Below are positions 1 to 9,052 of a stretch of 64,000 bases of DNA, in pieces (the stretch's first letter is position 1; every line of letters begins with the position of its first letter). The stretch is from Bacteroidota bacterium (GTDB lineage Bacteria > Bacteroidota > Bacteroidia > Sphingobacteriales > Sphingobacteriaceae). Where the stretch lies: NCBI GenBank assembly GCA_018828585.1, contig JAHJVW010000052.1:1-64000 (forward strand). The letters are read 5' to 3'. A program made the position numbers and the translations under genes. Below the pieces are notes generated by a model. That model was not told where the DNA came from. It was given only the letters and a program-made list of their open reading frames with translations, and made no database searches.

Positions 1-1
1 T

Positions 2-904
2 TTAATTTCTAATATTAATTTGTCTGCCTGGAAGAGAATCTGGAGCTAATCCTGACTTTAATATGATTCTTTGTCCTAATTCTCCTGCTAAGAATGAGGC
101 AAAACCTGTGCCTAATCCTGCTCTTCCTTGACAATTTATTAAATATAACTCTCTAATTAAAGCATAATTTCCAATTTTCAAATTACTTTGTGTTGGTTTT
201 TGATAACTTCCATCAGGTTGCTGAACAGCAATAATTTTAACTTTTTCAACCTCCTCGCTAATATCTGGAGTCGGTCTTTTTAACCAAGCTACACTAACAA
301 TACCAATAGCATTTGGGTGTTCAACAATATATTTAATTACTTCTTTGTTAGTTTTTAAAGCATAGATGTTTTTTGGAAACTTATTAACGCCAGCAAGATT
401 CATTAAGTATTCAACAGTACTAGATTTTGGATTATCAAAAACAAATGTTTTGTTTTTTTGAGATTTTCCTGACAAAGCAGATTTAATCGTTTCTAAAGTG
501 ATTGTTGTATCCTTCCCAGTTTGACCTGTAATTAAGGCAACCCCATCAATGGCAAATTTAGTGGACCTTATCACTACTTTACGATCTTCATAAAATTTAG
601 CCTCATCCTTGGTTAAAGTCCTAGGCATGATGGCTACTTGTATACTGTCTTCCAAAAAAAGTTTTAAAAGCTCTTGCTGCGGTTTATAAATGAGCTCAAT
701 TTTTGCCCTTTTATAATTCTTAGAAAATATTTCATATTCATCATCAACGATAGGATACAAAGATTCATCTACCAACATTTTAGCATGACCATAAGTAACA
801 TGATCAACTTCTTTTCCGCTTTTAGTAGCTTGGTTACAAGCAGCAAAACTAAAAATTGATAAAAGTGTCGTTAAATAAATGTATAATCTTGCCTTTTCAA
901 TCAT
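2..904 (-). CDS. PstS-like phosphate/substrate-binding lipoprotein
   Basis: ORF with lipoprotein-like N-terminus (LLSIFSFAACNQ) and a PstS-type periplasmic binding fold pattern; last gene of the Ton operon. Confidence 0.7.
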   Translation of the reverse strand: MIEKARLYIYLTTLLSIFSFAACNQATKSGKEVDHVTYGHAKMLVDESLYPIVDDEYEIFSKNYKRAKIELIYKPQQELLKLFLEDSIQVAIMPRTLTKDEAKFYEDRKVVIRSTKFAIDGVALITGQTGKDTTITLETIKSALSGKSQKNKTFVFDNPKSSTVEYLMNLAGVNKFPKNIYALKTNKEVIKYIVEHPNAIGIVSVAWLKRPTPDISEEVEKVKIIAVQQPDGSYQKPTQSNLKIGNYALIRELYLINCQGRAGLGTGFASFLAGELGQRIILKSGLAPDSLPGRQINIRN

Positions 905-1130
905 TCTGATGATTAATTAATCTAATAAATCTGAAAAAAGAGTAAACAATTAATAATAATCCGAAAGCTATTTTCCATAGGTTACTTACTCCGTAAAACC
1001 ATGGGAATTTATCCCAAAAAATTACTGTTAAACCCAAGAATAAATAAAGAGCAAGCATCACTACCCCTAAAATGAGCAGAAATCGCTTTGTGGGCGATTT
1101 CTGTCTGTCTTTAAATTTTTGATATGCCAT
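897..1130 (-). CDS. small two-TM membrane protein
   Basis: 77 aa ORF with two hydrophobic segments; overlaps the start of the PstS-like gene by 8 nt and lies in the same operon. Confidence 0.6.
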   Translation of the reverse strand: MAYQKFKDRQKSPTKRFLLILGVVMLALYLFLGLTVIFWDKFPWFYGVSNLWKIAFGLLLIVYSFFRFIRLINHQND

Positions 1131-1138
1131 TAACCGAC

Positions 1139-1954
1139 TTATTGTTGAAGTTGGAAGAAGATTGGAATAGTATAAGATACACGAACATTCCTACCGTTTT
1201 GTACCCCGGGATTCCATTTAGGAGAACTTTTTAAAACCCTTACGGCTTCTTCATCGCAGCCACCACCAATTCCTCTAACAACTTTAATATCTGTTAGAGA
1301 ACCGTCTTTCTCTACAACGAAATTACAGAATACTCTTCCTTGAATTCCATTGTCACGAGCGATTGGCGGATATCTTAAATTTTTACTTAAGAATTTACCA
1401 AACTGCTCAAGACCTCCTGGAAAGGTAGGTAAAACCTCTACGTTTGTAAAAATTTGGTTGGTGTCCTCAGTTTTTTCCTGATTTACCGGTCCATCACCAA
1501 CGGGTGTGTTGATGATGATATCAGCGTTAGGATCACCTTTGATTGTCTTTTCTCCTGGATCAGCTTTTTTAAGCTCCTCAACCGTTGGTGGTTCTTCAAC
1601 TACCTCATTATCTGGTTTTACAACCGGAGGTGGAAATTTCACCTGATCCACTTTTGGTGGGGGTGGTTCTACAGGCGGCGGAGGAGGAGGAGTATTCTTG
1701 TCTACTGGTGGCGGTGCAGCAAGCACTACCTCAGTTTGCTTAAGTTTATCATTTTGATCCGGAACAAATCCTGATAAAAATTTAATGATTAAAGGAGCAG
1801 CTATTGCTATTGAAAACAGCAAGCATCCGATTATTACAGCTTTATTGGTAGTGTTGTTATTTTCTTTACGGAGCTGATAAGCACCATAATCTTTATTTCT
1901 ACCCTTAAAAACTATATCAATCCAGTCCTGATTTAAGATGTCCAGTTTAGACAT
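1139..1954 (-). CDS. tonB: TonB-family energy transducer
   Basis: N-terminal TM, Pro-rich linker (PPPPPPVEPPPP), C-terminal TonB domain (YPPIARDNGIQGRVFCNFVVEKDGSLTDIKVVRGIGGGCDEEAVRVLKSSPKWNPG). Confidence 0.92.
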   Translation of the reverse strand: MSKLDILNQDWIDIVFKGRNKDYGAYQLRKENNNTTNKAVIIGCLLFSIAIAAPLIIKFLSGFVPDQNDKLKQTEVVLAAPPPVDKNTPPPPPPVEPPPPKVDQVKFPPPVVKPDNEVVEEPPTVEELKKADPGEKTIKGDPNADIIINTPVGDGPVNQEKTEDTNQIFTNVEVLPTFPGGLEQFGKFLSKNLRYPPIARDNGIQGRVFCNFVVEKDGSLTDIKVVRGIGGGCDEEAVRVLKSSPKWNPGVQNGRNVRVSYTIPIFFQLQQ

Positions 1955-2017
1955 GAGTTTTTGTTTTAATTAGTTAGTTTCTTATTAAACCTGTTTGTTT
2001 GGTGTTGTTATTCCTTA

Positions 2018-2572
2018 TTATTGATATGCACCGTTATCTTTTAATAAATTAATCTCAGCAGGTTCAATTTTAGGTACGATACCATAAGATGGAACTTCTG
2101 CTATTTTTAATTCATCGAGTATGTCGACAAAATTCTTATAATTAGACTTGTCTGTGGGCTTTATAATCACCATCAATCCTTTTTTAGGATCACCAGTTGT
2201 AGCAACAACTTTCTGATTAGCTTCGATAAACGATTTTCTAATTCCATCTTTACCAAAGTTATCTACATTTGGCGGATTATCTCCTGCCACACCCATATAC
2301 CACACAATTTTGTTATTTGATCCTAAAAGCAAAGTCATTGTTCGTGATGCTTTAACATCAAGCTGCTGATCAGGATTTTTATCATTTTTATCAGGCATGA
2401 ACATATCCATCGCCTGAGGTTTAGCTAGGGTAGTAGTCAGCATGAAGAAGGTAATCAAAAGAAAAGCCAAATCTACCATTGCAGTTAAATCTACTCTGGT
2501 CGACATTTTCTTACTTCTTACTTTCTTCCCGCCTTTCTTATTACCCCCGCCGGAGGTATCTAATTCTGCCAT
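2018..2572 (-). CDS. exbD: ExbD/TolR-family biopolymer transport protein
   Basis: VDLTAMVDLAFLLITFFMLTTTL motif typical of ExbD. Confidence 0.92.
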   Translation of the reverse strand: MAELDTSGGGNKKGGKKVRSKKMSTRVDLTAMVDLAFLLITFFMLTTTLAKPQAMDMFMPDKNDKNPDQQLDVKASRTMTLLLGSNNKIVWYMGVAGDNPPNVDNFGKDGIRKSFIEANQKVVATTGDPKKGLMVIIKPTDKSNYKNFVDILDELKIAEVPSYGIVPKIEPAEINLLKDNGAYQ

Positions 2573-2584
2573 ATCCTTGTTTTA

Positions 2585-3196
2585 TTAATTCTTAGCTTCT
2601 AACGAAGTGATTAAACTAAATTTGTTAATATTTTGATCCTGCAAAATGTCTATGACTTTTCTGATTTCTGGATATTTCTCTTTTGAGTCTCCTTTTATAG
2701 AAAATCTTAAATCTACATTGTGTAGTTCTTTAGTAGCATATCTAGCTTGTAATATCCATTGCTTTAGCTCGTTATTCGCACCAGAATCAGCAGGAATCCC
2801 TGGCTGATTGATTTTCATTCTTTCGGTGTTATCCAAAGCAATGAATTGCTTTAAATTAGCGATCGGAACTCCAAAATTTTCAATTACAGAGAAACGTTTC
2901 TTTTCTTCAGGAGTGAAAGTAATATTATACTGTTCTCCAATACGCTCTAAAGTATTCATTCTTACATCCTGTCCAACAACTCCAAAAAATATCTTTCCTT
3001 GCCCTACGGTAAGAGTGGATATATCTGTATCAGGCTGTTTCATTGTCACTGTTGAAGAAGGAGTATCTACTTTCAGTGCCTCAGGTTGCCTTGCAGTTGC
3101 CGTTAAGATAAAGAAAGTAAGCAACAAGAAAGCTACATCACACATAGCGGTCATGTCGGTAACTGTACTTTTTCTTTTAATTTTTACTTTTGGCAT
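2585..3196 (-). CDS. exbD: ExbD/TolR-family biopolymer transport protein (second paralogue)
   Basis: VTDMTAMCDVAFLLLTFFILTAT motif; adjacent to the other exbD. Confidence 0.92.
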   Translation of the reverse strand: MPKVKIKRKSTVTDMTAMCDVAFLLLTFFILTATARQPEALKVDTPSSTVTMKQPDTDISTLTVGQGKIFFGVVGQDVRMNTLERIGEQYNITFTPEEKKRFSVIENFGVPIANLKQFIALDNTERMKINQPGIPADSGANNELKQWILQARYATKELHNVDLRFSIKGDSKEKYPEIRKVIDILQDQNINKFSLITSLEAKN

Positions 3197-3271
3197 TTGA
3201 TTAAATTTATATGATTAGTATTTAATTAATTATACAGACGATTTTAAAACGCCTTTCTACTAATCGTTATT

Positions 3272-4099
3272 TTATTTATGAGTAGCTGCGTAAGTTTGTA
3301 CAATTGAGAATCCAGCTTCATCAATTGAATAGGTTAAACTATCAATTTTAGAAGTGAAGAAATTGTAAGAAAGAACTGCAAATAATGATGTTGAAATTCC
3401 GGTAGCTGTGTTAATTAAAGCTTCAGAAATACCACTCGCTAATTGAGCTTGATCTGGAGCTCCAGCTGTTGCTAAACCCGCGAAAGCTTTAATCATACCA
3501 GTTACTGTACCTAATAACCCACCTAAAGTACCTACTGATACTAATGTTGCTATAATAGTTAAGTTTTGCTCCAACATTGGCATTTCTAAAGCAGTTGCTT
3601 CTTCAATGTCTTTTTGGATGGCTAAACATTTTTGTTCAGTATCCATAACTGTATCTGTTTCAACTTCTTTGTATTTTAATAATCCAGATTTAATTACAGC
3701 TGCTACAGAGCCTTTTTGCTTATCGCACTCACTAATTGCGCCATCTACATTATTAGAGGTCAACATGCTTTGTACTTTTCTTACGAAAGCATCTACGTTT
3801 CCAGAACCTGCCGCTTTGTTAATTACAAAGAAACGCTCAATAGAGAACACAAGTACCATTAAGAACATAGACATTAAGAAAGGTACGATGTAACCACCTC
3901 TGTATACCATTCCGAAATAGTTGCCTGGGAGTGGGTGACCAGTTGGATCTCCGTTTTCAAAGTTTGTGGGACTTCCCATTACAAATAAAAATAATAACCA
4001 TCCGATTGCAAGACAGAATAAGATAGCTAATCCTGCGAAAATACCTGAACCCTTTGAGTTCTCATTTTTAGCCGTGGTAGGTTTTGGTGCGTTTGCCAT
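3272..4099 (-). CDS. exbB: MotA/TolQ/ExbB proton channel family protein
   Basis: ExbB core: TLVSVGTLGGLLGTVTGMIKAFAGL...SEALINTATGI. Confidence 0.93.
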   Translation of the reverse strand: MANAPKPTTAKNENSKGSGIFAGLAILFCLAIGWLLFLFVMGSPTNFENGDPTGHPLPGNYFGMVYRGGYIVPFLMSMFLMVLVFSIERFFVINKAAGSGNVDAFVRKVQSMLTSNNVDGAISECDKQKGSVAAVIKSGLLKYKEVETDTVMDTEQKCLAIQKDIEEATALEMPMLEQNLTIIATLVSVGTLGGLLGTVTGMIKAFAGLATAGAPDQAQLASGISEALINTATGISTSLFAVLSYNFFTSKIDSLTYSIDEAGFSIVQTYAATHK

Positions 4100-4279
4100 T
4101 GTTTTTTAGTTTTTAGTTTTTGTGTTTAATTAATGTGTGTTTAAAAATTGAAGTTGTAAAAATGCGAATAACAAATTTATGATTTATACTTTAAGATCAA
4201 ATTTTTTGTGCATTTCGTTAGCTTTTCATGGTGTTCATTGATTTTACGGAAAAAATCAGCGCTATTTAAACGCTATCGA

Positions 4280-4307
4280 AAAAAAAATTGTCCTGTCGGG
4301 GACAATT
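4280..4307 (-). terminator. intrinsic terminator downstream of pckA
   Basis: AATTGTCC-tgtcgg-GGACAATT hairpin flanked by an A run (U tract when read on the minus strand). Confidence 0.65.
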
Positions 4308-4377
4308 CTTTTACAATAAAAACTAATTTATATCTAAAAAACAAATTTAAGTCAGTTATTTTTTAGTTATTTAATTG

Positions 4378-5976
4378 TTACACGGGAAGAGATAAAAGAC
4401 TTTTTAGCTCAATTGACATGACAGACTCGTATTGTTGAAGGTGTTTATTAAAGGAATTCATTAAATCATGCGCTTTACTGTCGTACAAATGCTCGCTATC
4501 CCATGTTTCTCTTGGGTTTAGGATATTAGAAGGAACTCCCACACATGCCGAAGGCATTTGCAAATCAAAAATTGGATGTTTAATAAATTCACCTCGATTT
4601 AAAGATTCGTTTAACGCTGCACTAATTATAGATCTGGTGTAAGACAGTTTTATTCTTTTGCCTACGCCATATGCTCCACCTGTCCAACCTGTATTTACTA
4701 ACCAAACATTTACTCCATACTTTTCAATCTTCTCTCCTAATAGTTCTGCGTAAGTCTGTGGATGTAATGGTAAAAAAGCTTTTCCAAAACAAGCAGAAAA
4801 AGTAGCTTGAGGTTCGTTAATTCCCGTTTCGGTGCCAGCAACTTTCGCAGTATAACCTACAATAAAATAAAACATCGCTTGTGCTTTTGTTAATTTAGAA
4901 ATCGGAGGTAAAACACCAAAAGCATCTGCAGTTAAAAAGAAAATATTTTTTGGAACATTACCTACAGAAGGTGAAATAGCATTTTTAATATAATTAATTG
5001 GATATGCCACTCGCGTGTTCTCTGTTTTTTTGGTGTCTGAAAAATCTACCTCACGCCCATTTTCAATAAAATTGATGTTTTCTAGTAACGACCCAAATTT
5101 AATGGCATTATAGATTTCAGGTTCTTTTTCGGGAGTTAAATCAACACATTTTGCATAACAACCTCCTTCAAAATTAAAAACAGAGTTTTCTCCCCAACCA
5201 TGTTCATCATCACCTATTAATAACCTATCGGGATCAGCCGAAAGTGTAGTTTTACCTGTTCCTGATAATCCAAAAAATATAGCTGTATCATCATTTATAC
5301 CAATATTTGCGGAGCAATGCATGGGTAAAACATGATGTTGAACAGGTAATAAGAAATTTAATACAGAGAATATACCTTTCTTTATTTCTCCGGTATATGC
5401 CGTTCCACCAATTAAAATTATTTTTTTGGTGAAATTTAGAATAGAGAAATTTGATTGTCTGGTTCCATCTGTTTCTGGATCTGCCATAAAACCAGGAGCA
5501 GCAATAATAGTCCAGTCTTCATGTCCTTGACCCAATGAGTCTTCAGGTCTTAAAAATAAATGGTGCGCAAATAGATTTTGAAAAGCATGTTCTGTTATTA
5601 CTTTAATATTGATGCGATACTTTTCATCGGCGCATGCCATACCTTCTCTAACAAATATTTCGTTTTTAGAGTTTAGGTAGGAAATCACTTTGCGCTCTAA
5701 TTGGTCAAACTTTTGGCCACTAAATGCAATATTTATATCTCCCCAATAAACTTTTTCGTGTGTAATATCATCGTCTACGATAAATCTGTCTTTAGGAGAC
5801 CGACCAGTAAAAGTACCCGTATCAACTGCTAAAGCTCCGCTATTAGCTAACTTTCCTTCTCCTCTTTGAATGGCTTTCTCAACTAGCTCGGATACACTGA
5901 GTTGATGATTGATGACTAAATTTTTTGAAAACTGAAAATCAACAAGATTAGGTTCTTGTATTTTTGTTCTAATCAT
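4378..5976 (-). CDS. pckA: phosphoenolpyruvate carboxykinase (ATP)
   Basis: FTGRSPKDRFIV, IFFGLSGTGKTTLSADPDRLLIGDDEHGW, full-length 532 aa. Confidence 0.97.
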   Translation of the reverse strand: MIRTKIQEPNLVDFQFSKNLVINHQLSVSELVEKAIQRGEGKLANSGALAVDTGTFTGRSPKDRFIVDDDITHEKVYWGDINIAFSGQKFDQLERKVISYLNSKNEIFVREGMACADEKYRINIKVITEHAFQNLFAHHLFLRPEDSLGQGHEDWTIIAAPGFMADPETDGTRQSNFSILNFTKKIILIGGTAYTGEIKKGIFSVLNFLLPVQHHVLPMHCSANIGINDDTAIFFGLSGTGKTTLSADPDRLLIGDDEHGWGENSVFNFEGGCYAKCVDLTPEKEPEIYNAIKFGSLLENINFIENGREVDFSDTKKTENTRVAYPINYIKNAISPSVGNVPKNIFFLTADAFGVLPPISKLTKAQAMFYFIVGYTAKVAGTETGINEPQATFSACFGKAFLPLHPQTYAELLGEKIEKYGVNVWLVNTGWTGGAYGVGKRIKLSYTRSIISAALNESLNRGEFIKHPIFDLQMPSACVGVPSNILNPRETWDSEHLYDSKAHDLMNSFNKHLQQYESVMSIELKSLLSLPV

Positions 5977-6120
5977 AAAATATAATTGGTTAGAGCAAAA
6001 CTAAGTAGAATTAAAATAAAAAATGAAATTTAAATCACTAAAAATCAGCTAATTGTATACTATACACTAAGCGCTAAAAGCTTCATTATCAATTAAAAAA
6101 ATGATATAACTTAGTGTAAA

Positions 6121-6480
6121 TTAGCCTCCTATCTTTTTCACTTTATATCCTTCATTTATTAAGATTTCAATGATTTTTGTTCTAAAATCTCCTTGGATCA
6201 AAATATCACCATCTTTAACACTACCACCAACTCCACATTTAGATTTCAGCATTTTTCCAAGGGCTTTTAAGTCATCATCATCTCCAATAAAGCCAGTAAT
6301 TAAAGTAACTGCCTTTCCCGCTCGTTGCTTTTTGTCTAATTGAACTCTTAAATCTTGTTTTGATGGGACTAAGGTGTCTTCATGCTCTTCACTAAAGTTT
6401 GAAATTTGTTCATCAGGATTGGTTGAAAAAACTATACCATCAAAACTGTTAAATTTCTTTGACCGCTTTTCTTTACTCAT
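6121..6480 (-). CDS. SUI1/eIF1-family translation factor (YciH-like)
   Basis: KQRAGKAVTLITGFIGDDDDLKALGKMLKSKCGVGGSVKDGDILIQGDFRTKIIEIL matches the SUI1 domain. Confidence 0.9.
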   Translation of the reverse strand: MSKEKRSKKFNSFDGIVFSTNPDEQISNFSEEHEDTLVPSKQDLRVQLDKKQRAGKAVTLITGFIGDDDDLKALGKMLKSKCGVGGSVKDGDILIQGDFRTKIIEILINEGYKVKKIGG

Positions 6481-7932
6481 TTATTTAATTTTTGTAAACT
6501 TTACTTCTACTCTTCTATTAAGAGATCTGCCTTCATCTGTCTCGTTTGAGGAAGCTGGAAGTAAATATGCCTTGCTAATAATATTGATGTTTTTTAAATC
6601 TGGTATAATGGATTTTAAACAGTTCGCAACTGTTTCACTTCTTTTTAGAGATAAATCAAGATTATAATTTAAACTCCCTTTATTATCAGTATGACCAATA
6701 ACTGCCACTCCATAACCTTTCCCTAAATTTTTATAGGCTTTTGCTAACTCATAAATCTTTTGTGTTTCTGTTTGATTAGGAGTTGCTACATCAAAATCAA
6801 AATAAATGATATGAGTTGATTCCTGAGTATCTGTGCTTATATGATTAGACTCTAATTTATCCAAGGAGAGGTTTTTCTCTAAATTCTGATTTGGGATAGA
6901 AACCAAATCCTCTAATTTAGCGCCTTCCATAATTTTTTGAATGTCTATCTGCTGTGAAAAATCTGGATAATTTATAAAGCCTGGCTGTTTTTCATCTTTA
7001 ACAGTAGTTAAGCTACCTTTCTCTAAAAATACACCAGAATCATAAATGTTATCTGAGACATCAGAAATAATAATTTTAAGATGATACCGCTTGTATGGCT
7101 CTACATAAGTTTGCGCAACCAATTTTGTGGTGATGCCGTCAAACTGTAGATTATTGTATAACTTTTGGTTTAGCTTTTTAATCAAATTCTCATCTGGTTC
7201 AATGACCTGAGAAATGGGATTAAAAATTTCATCCTTAGGTGTAAAAAACTTTTTAATGGCATATAAAATCTCACCAACCCTTGTTCTATAGATCTCTTGT
7301 TCTTCCATATTTGGATCTTCTCTATTCATTGTCTTTAATCTAAAAGGATTATTATCAATGTAATAGATAGAATCGGTTTTAAAATTCACGGTATTAATAC
7401 TCACTGGTGTATTCTTCTCTGGAATAAGCGCAATATTTTTAGATTCTTTACCGTCTGAAACTATAAAGGCAAAAACATCATTAAAAGCCGATCCTACATA
7501 TTCGGGATATTCGTCGGAACCAAATTGATAGTTAAATGAAATACTATTATTATAAGGCACAAAATCAAATTCTATATAGTTGACATCGAACAGATTACCC
7601 TTTTCTATTTTTTGTAAATCTTCATCCTTTTCGGGTGTTCCTGTCAAATTAAAGCCAGTACTTAAATTAAACTGATCATTTAAACCTCCAATTCTTCTTA
7701 CATCGCCCGTAGAAAGCACTAAACCATCATTAATCTGCAATATCCCGTTGCTATTAAATATACCTGCCGCTTCTTTTGCAGGGAAATGTGTTTTAATGTG
7801 ACCTACAACTACGCCTTGACCAATAAAATTATTTTTAACCCATTGGTCCACATTTGTCAACTCAACTCTGATTTGAGCATAACCTAGACCACAAAAAAAC
7901 ATGGAAAATAACAGTGTATAAAACTTTTTCAT
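6481..7932 (-). CDS. choice-of-anchor L / OmpA-like C-terminal domain protein
   Basis: N-terminal signal; FDFVPYNNSISFNYQFGSDEYPEYVGSAFNDVFAFIVS resembles choice-of-anchor L; C-terminal IYFDFDVATPN...IGHTDNKGSLNYNLDLSLKRSETV is OmpA-like. Confidence 0.8.
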   Translation of the reverse strand: MKKFYTLLFSMFFCGLGYAQIRVELTNVDQWVKNNFIGQGVVVGHIKTHFPAKEAAGIFNSNGILQINDGLVLSTGDVRRIGGLNDQFNLSTGFNLTGTPEKDEDLQKIEKGNLFDVNYIEFDFVPYNNSISFNYQFGSDEYPEYVGSAFNDVFAFIVSDGKESKNIALIPEKNTPVSINTVNFKTDSIYYIDNNPFRLKTMNREDPNMEEQEIYRTRVGEILYAIKKFFTPKDEIFNPISQVIEPDENLIKKLNQKLYNNLQFDGITTKLVAQTYVEPYKRYHLKIIISDVSDNIYDSGVFLEKGSLTTVKDEKQPGFINYPDFSQQIDIQKIMEGAKLEDLVSIPNQNLEKNLSLDKLESNHISTDTQESTHIIYFDFDVATPNQTETQKIYELAKAYKNLGKGYGVAVIGHTDNKGSLNYNLDLSLKRSETVANCLKSIIPDLKNINIISKAYLLPASSNETDEGRSLNRRVEVKFTKIK

Positions 7933-7982
7933 CTTGATAAATTTAGGCCTGAAATTAACAATGAATTTAAGAAAATTAATCC

Positions 7983-8855
7983 TTAAATAATCAAATTAAG
8001 AGACAGATGTTTTATCCCAACGGAAATTACCTCCCCCATTTGTTGCGGCTCTCCGTCTAAATGTACTGGTCCGGCTTTTGATCTTTTGATTAAAATTTCT
8101 TTTCCCTTTACTATTCTTACGAATTTTGAGCCATCTGCGGATTTTGAAAACATACGATAACCTAAGGAGGGGAAAATATACATTGGAAAAGGTTTAATTA
8201 GACATACGTCTAGTAAACCATCTTGAACGGAAGCAGTGGGGGATACATGTGCATTATTTCCATATTGAGAAGAGTTAGCAATACTTAGCATAAAGCATTC
8301 TTGTTCAAATAATTGTCCGTCTACATCGATTTGGTAATCATCCGGCTTATATTTTGATATCTCGTTTAGTGTGGTCTTGATATATCCACCAAATCCTCTA
8401 TTTTTATCTTTTGCGAATAAAGAACTGATATGAGCATCAAAACCCAAACCCGCCATATTAAAAAATTTCTTGCCATTTAAAATCCCTGTATCTATTTGAA
8501 TAATTTTTAGGCCATTTAACCTTTCTATTGCGTCACTATTTTTAAGCGGTATTTTCAATGTTCTGGCTAATCCATTTCCAGACCCACATGGGATAATCCC
8601 CATCAATTTCCCCGATGATTCCATAACAGAAGCTACTTCATTAATAGTTCCATCACCACCTACAGCAACAACGATGTCAAACTGATTTTTCAAGCTATCT
8701 TCGGTCAATTTTCTTGCATGTCCAATGTATTCTGAAAATATAATTTCTGCCTTAAAAATTCCATGATCTAAGTATTTATCAATTAAATTAGGGAAAAAAG
8801 CCTTGTTTAAACCTCCAGAAATTGGATTTACAATAAAAAGTATCTTCTTCTTCAA
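7983..8855 (-). CDS. diacylglycerol/lipid kinase family protein (YegS-like)
   Basis: FIVNPISGG, VAVGGDGTINEV, GIIPCGSGNGLARTL motifs. Confidence 0.93.
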   Translation of the reverse strand: MKKKILFIVNPISGGLNKAFFPNLIDKYLDHGIFKAEIIFSEYIGHARKLTEDSLKNQFDIVVAVGGDGTINEVASVMESSGKLMGIIPCGSGNGLARTLKIPLKNSDAIERLNGLKIIQIDTGILNGKKFFNMAGLGFDAHISSLFAKDKNRGFGGYIKTTLNEISKYKPDDYQIDVDGQLFEQECFMLSIANSSQYGNNAHVSPTASVQDGLLDVCLIKPFPMYIFPSLGYRMFSKSADGSKFVRIVKGKEILIKRSKAGPVHLDGEPQQMGEVISVGIKHLSLNLII

Positions 8856-8917
8856 AAATTATATAATTAAAATCTATGCAAAGTAATTCTAATTTTTCCA
8901 GAAATTAAAAATTGTTA

Positions 8918-8925
8918 TACCTTTG
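8918..8925 (+). promoter_or_regulatory. Bacteroidota -7 promoter element (TACCTTTG)
   Basis: Match to TAnnTTTG, about 10 nt before the riboswitch 5' end. Confidence 0.55.
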
Positions 8926-8934
8926 CAATTGTTA

Positions 8935-8985
8935 ATGTGGAAAGATTTGTTACGATTGCAACCACGTAAAAAAATTGCTAAAGCT
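8935..8985 (+). ncRNA. SAM-II-like riboswitch upstream of metK
   Basis: P1 ATGTGG (8935-8940)/CCACGT (8962-8967); loop AAAGATTTGTTACGATTGCAA and 3' AAAAATTGCTAAAGC match the recalled SAM-II pattern (GAUUU..UUGCA..CGU..GCUAAA); directly precedes metK. Confidence 0.8.
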
Positions 8986-9052
8986 TTTCTTTTATTTTGC
9001 ATCTTCTCAATCTTTCCGAATTCAAGAAAATAATTTAAAAATTATATTTATT

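Noticed and set aside
1675-1696. CGGCGGAGGAGGAGGAG repetitive stretch
   Set aside because: Encodes the normal Pro-rich linker of TonB; not a separate repeat element.
1454-1774. 106-aa plus-strand ORF
   Set aside because: Antisense to tonB; Trp/Arg-rich composition comes from the opposite-strand Pro codons.
4100-4125. TTTTTAG tandem repeat before exbB
   Set aside because: Short AT-rich simple repeat in an untranslated leader, no supporting signal.
8975-9052. N-terminal extension of metK in the ORF track
   Set aside because: Begins at TTG within the riboswitch; the conserved MetK N-terminus starts at ATG 9053.
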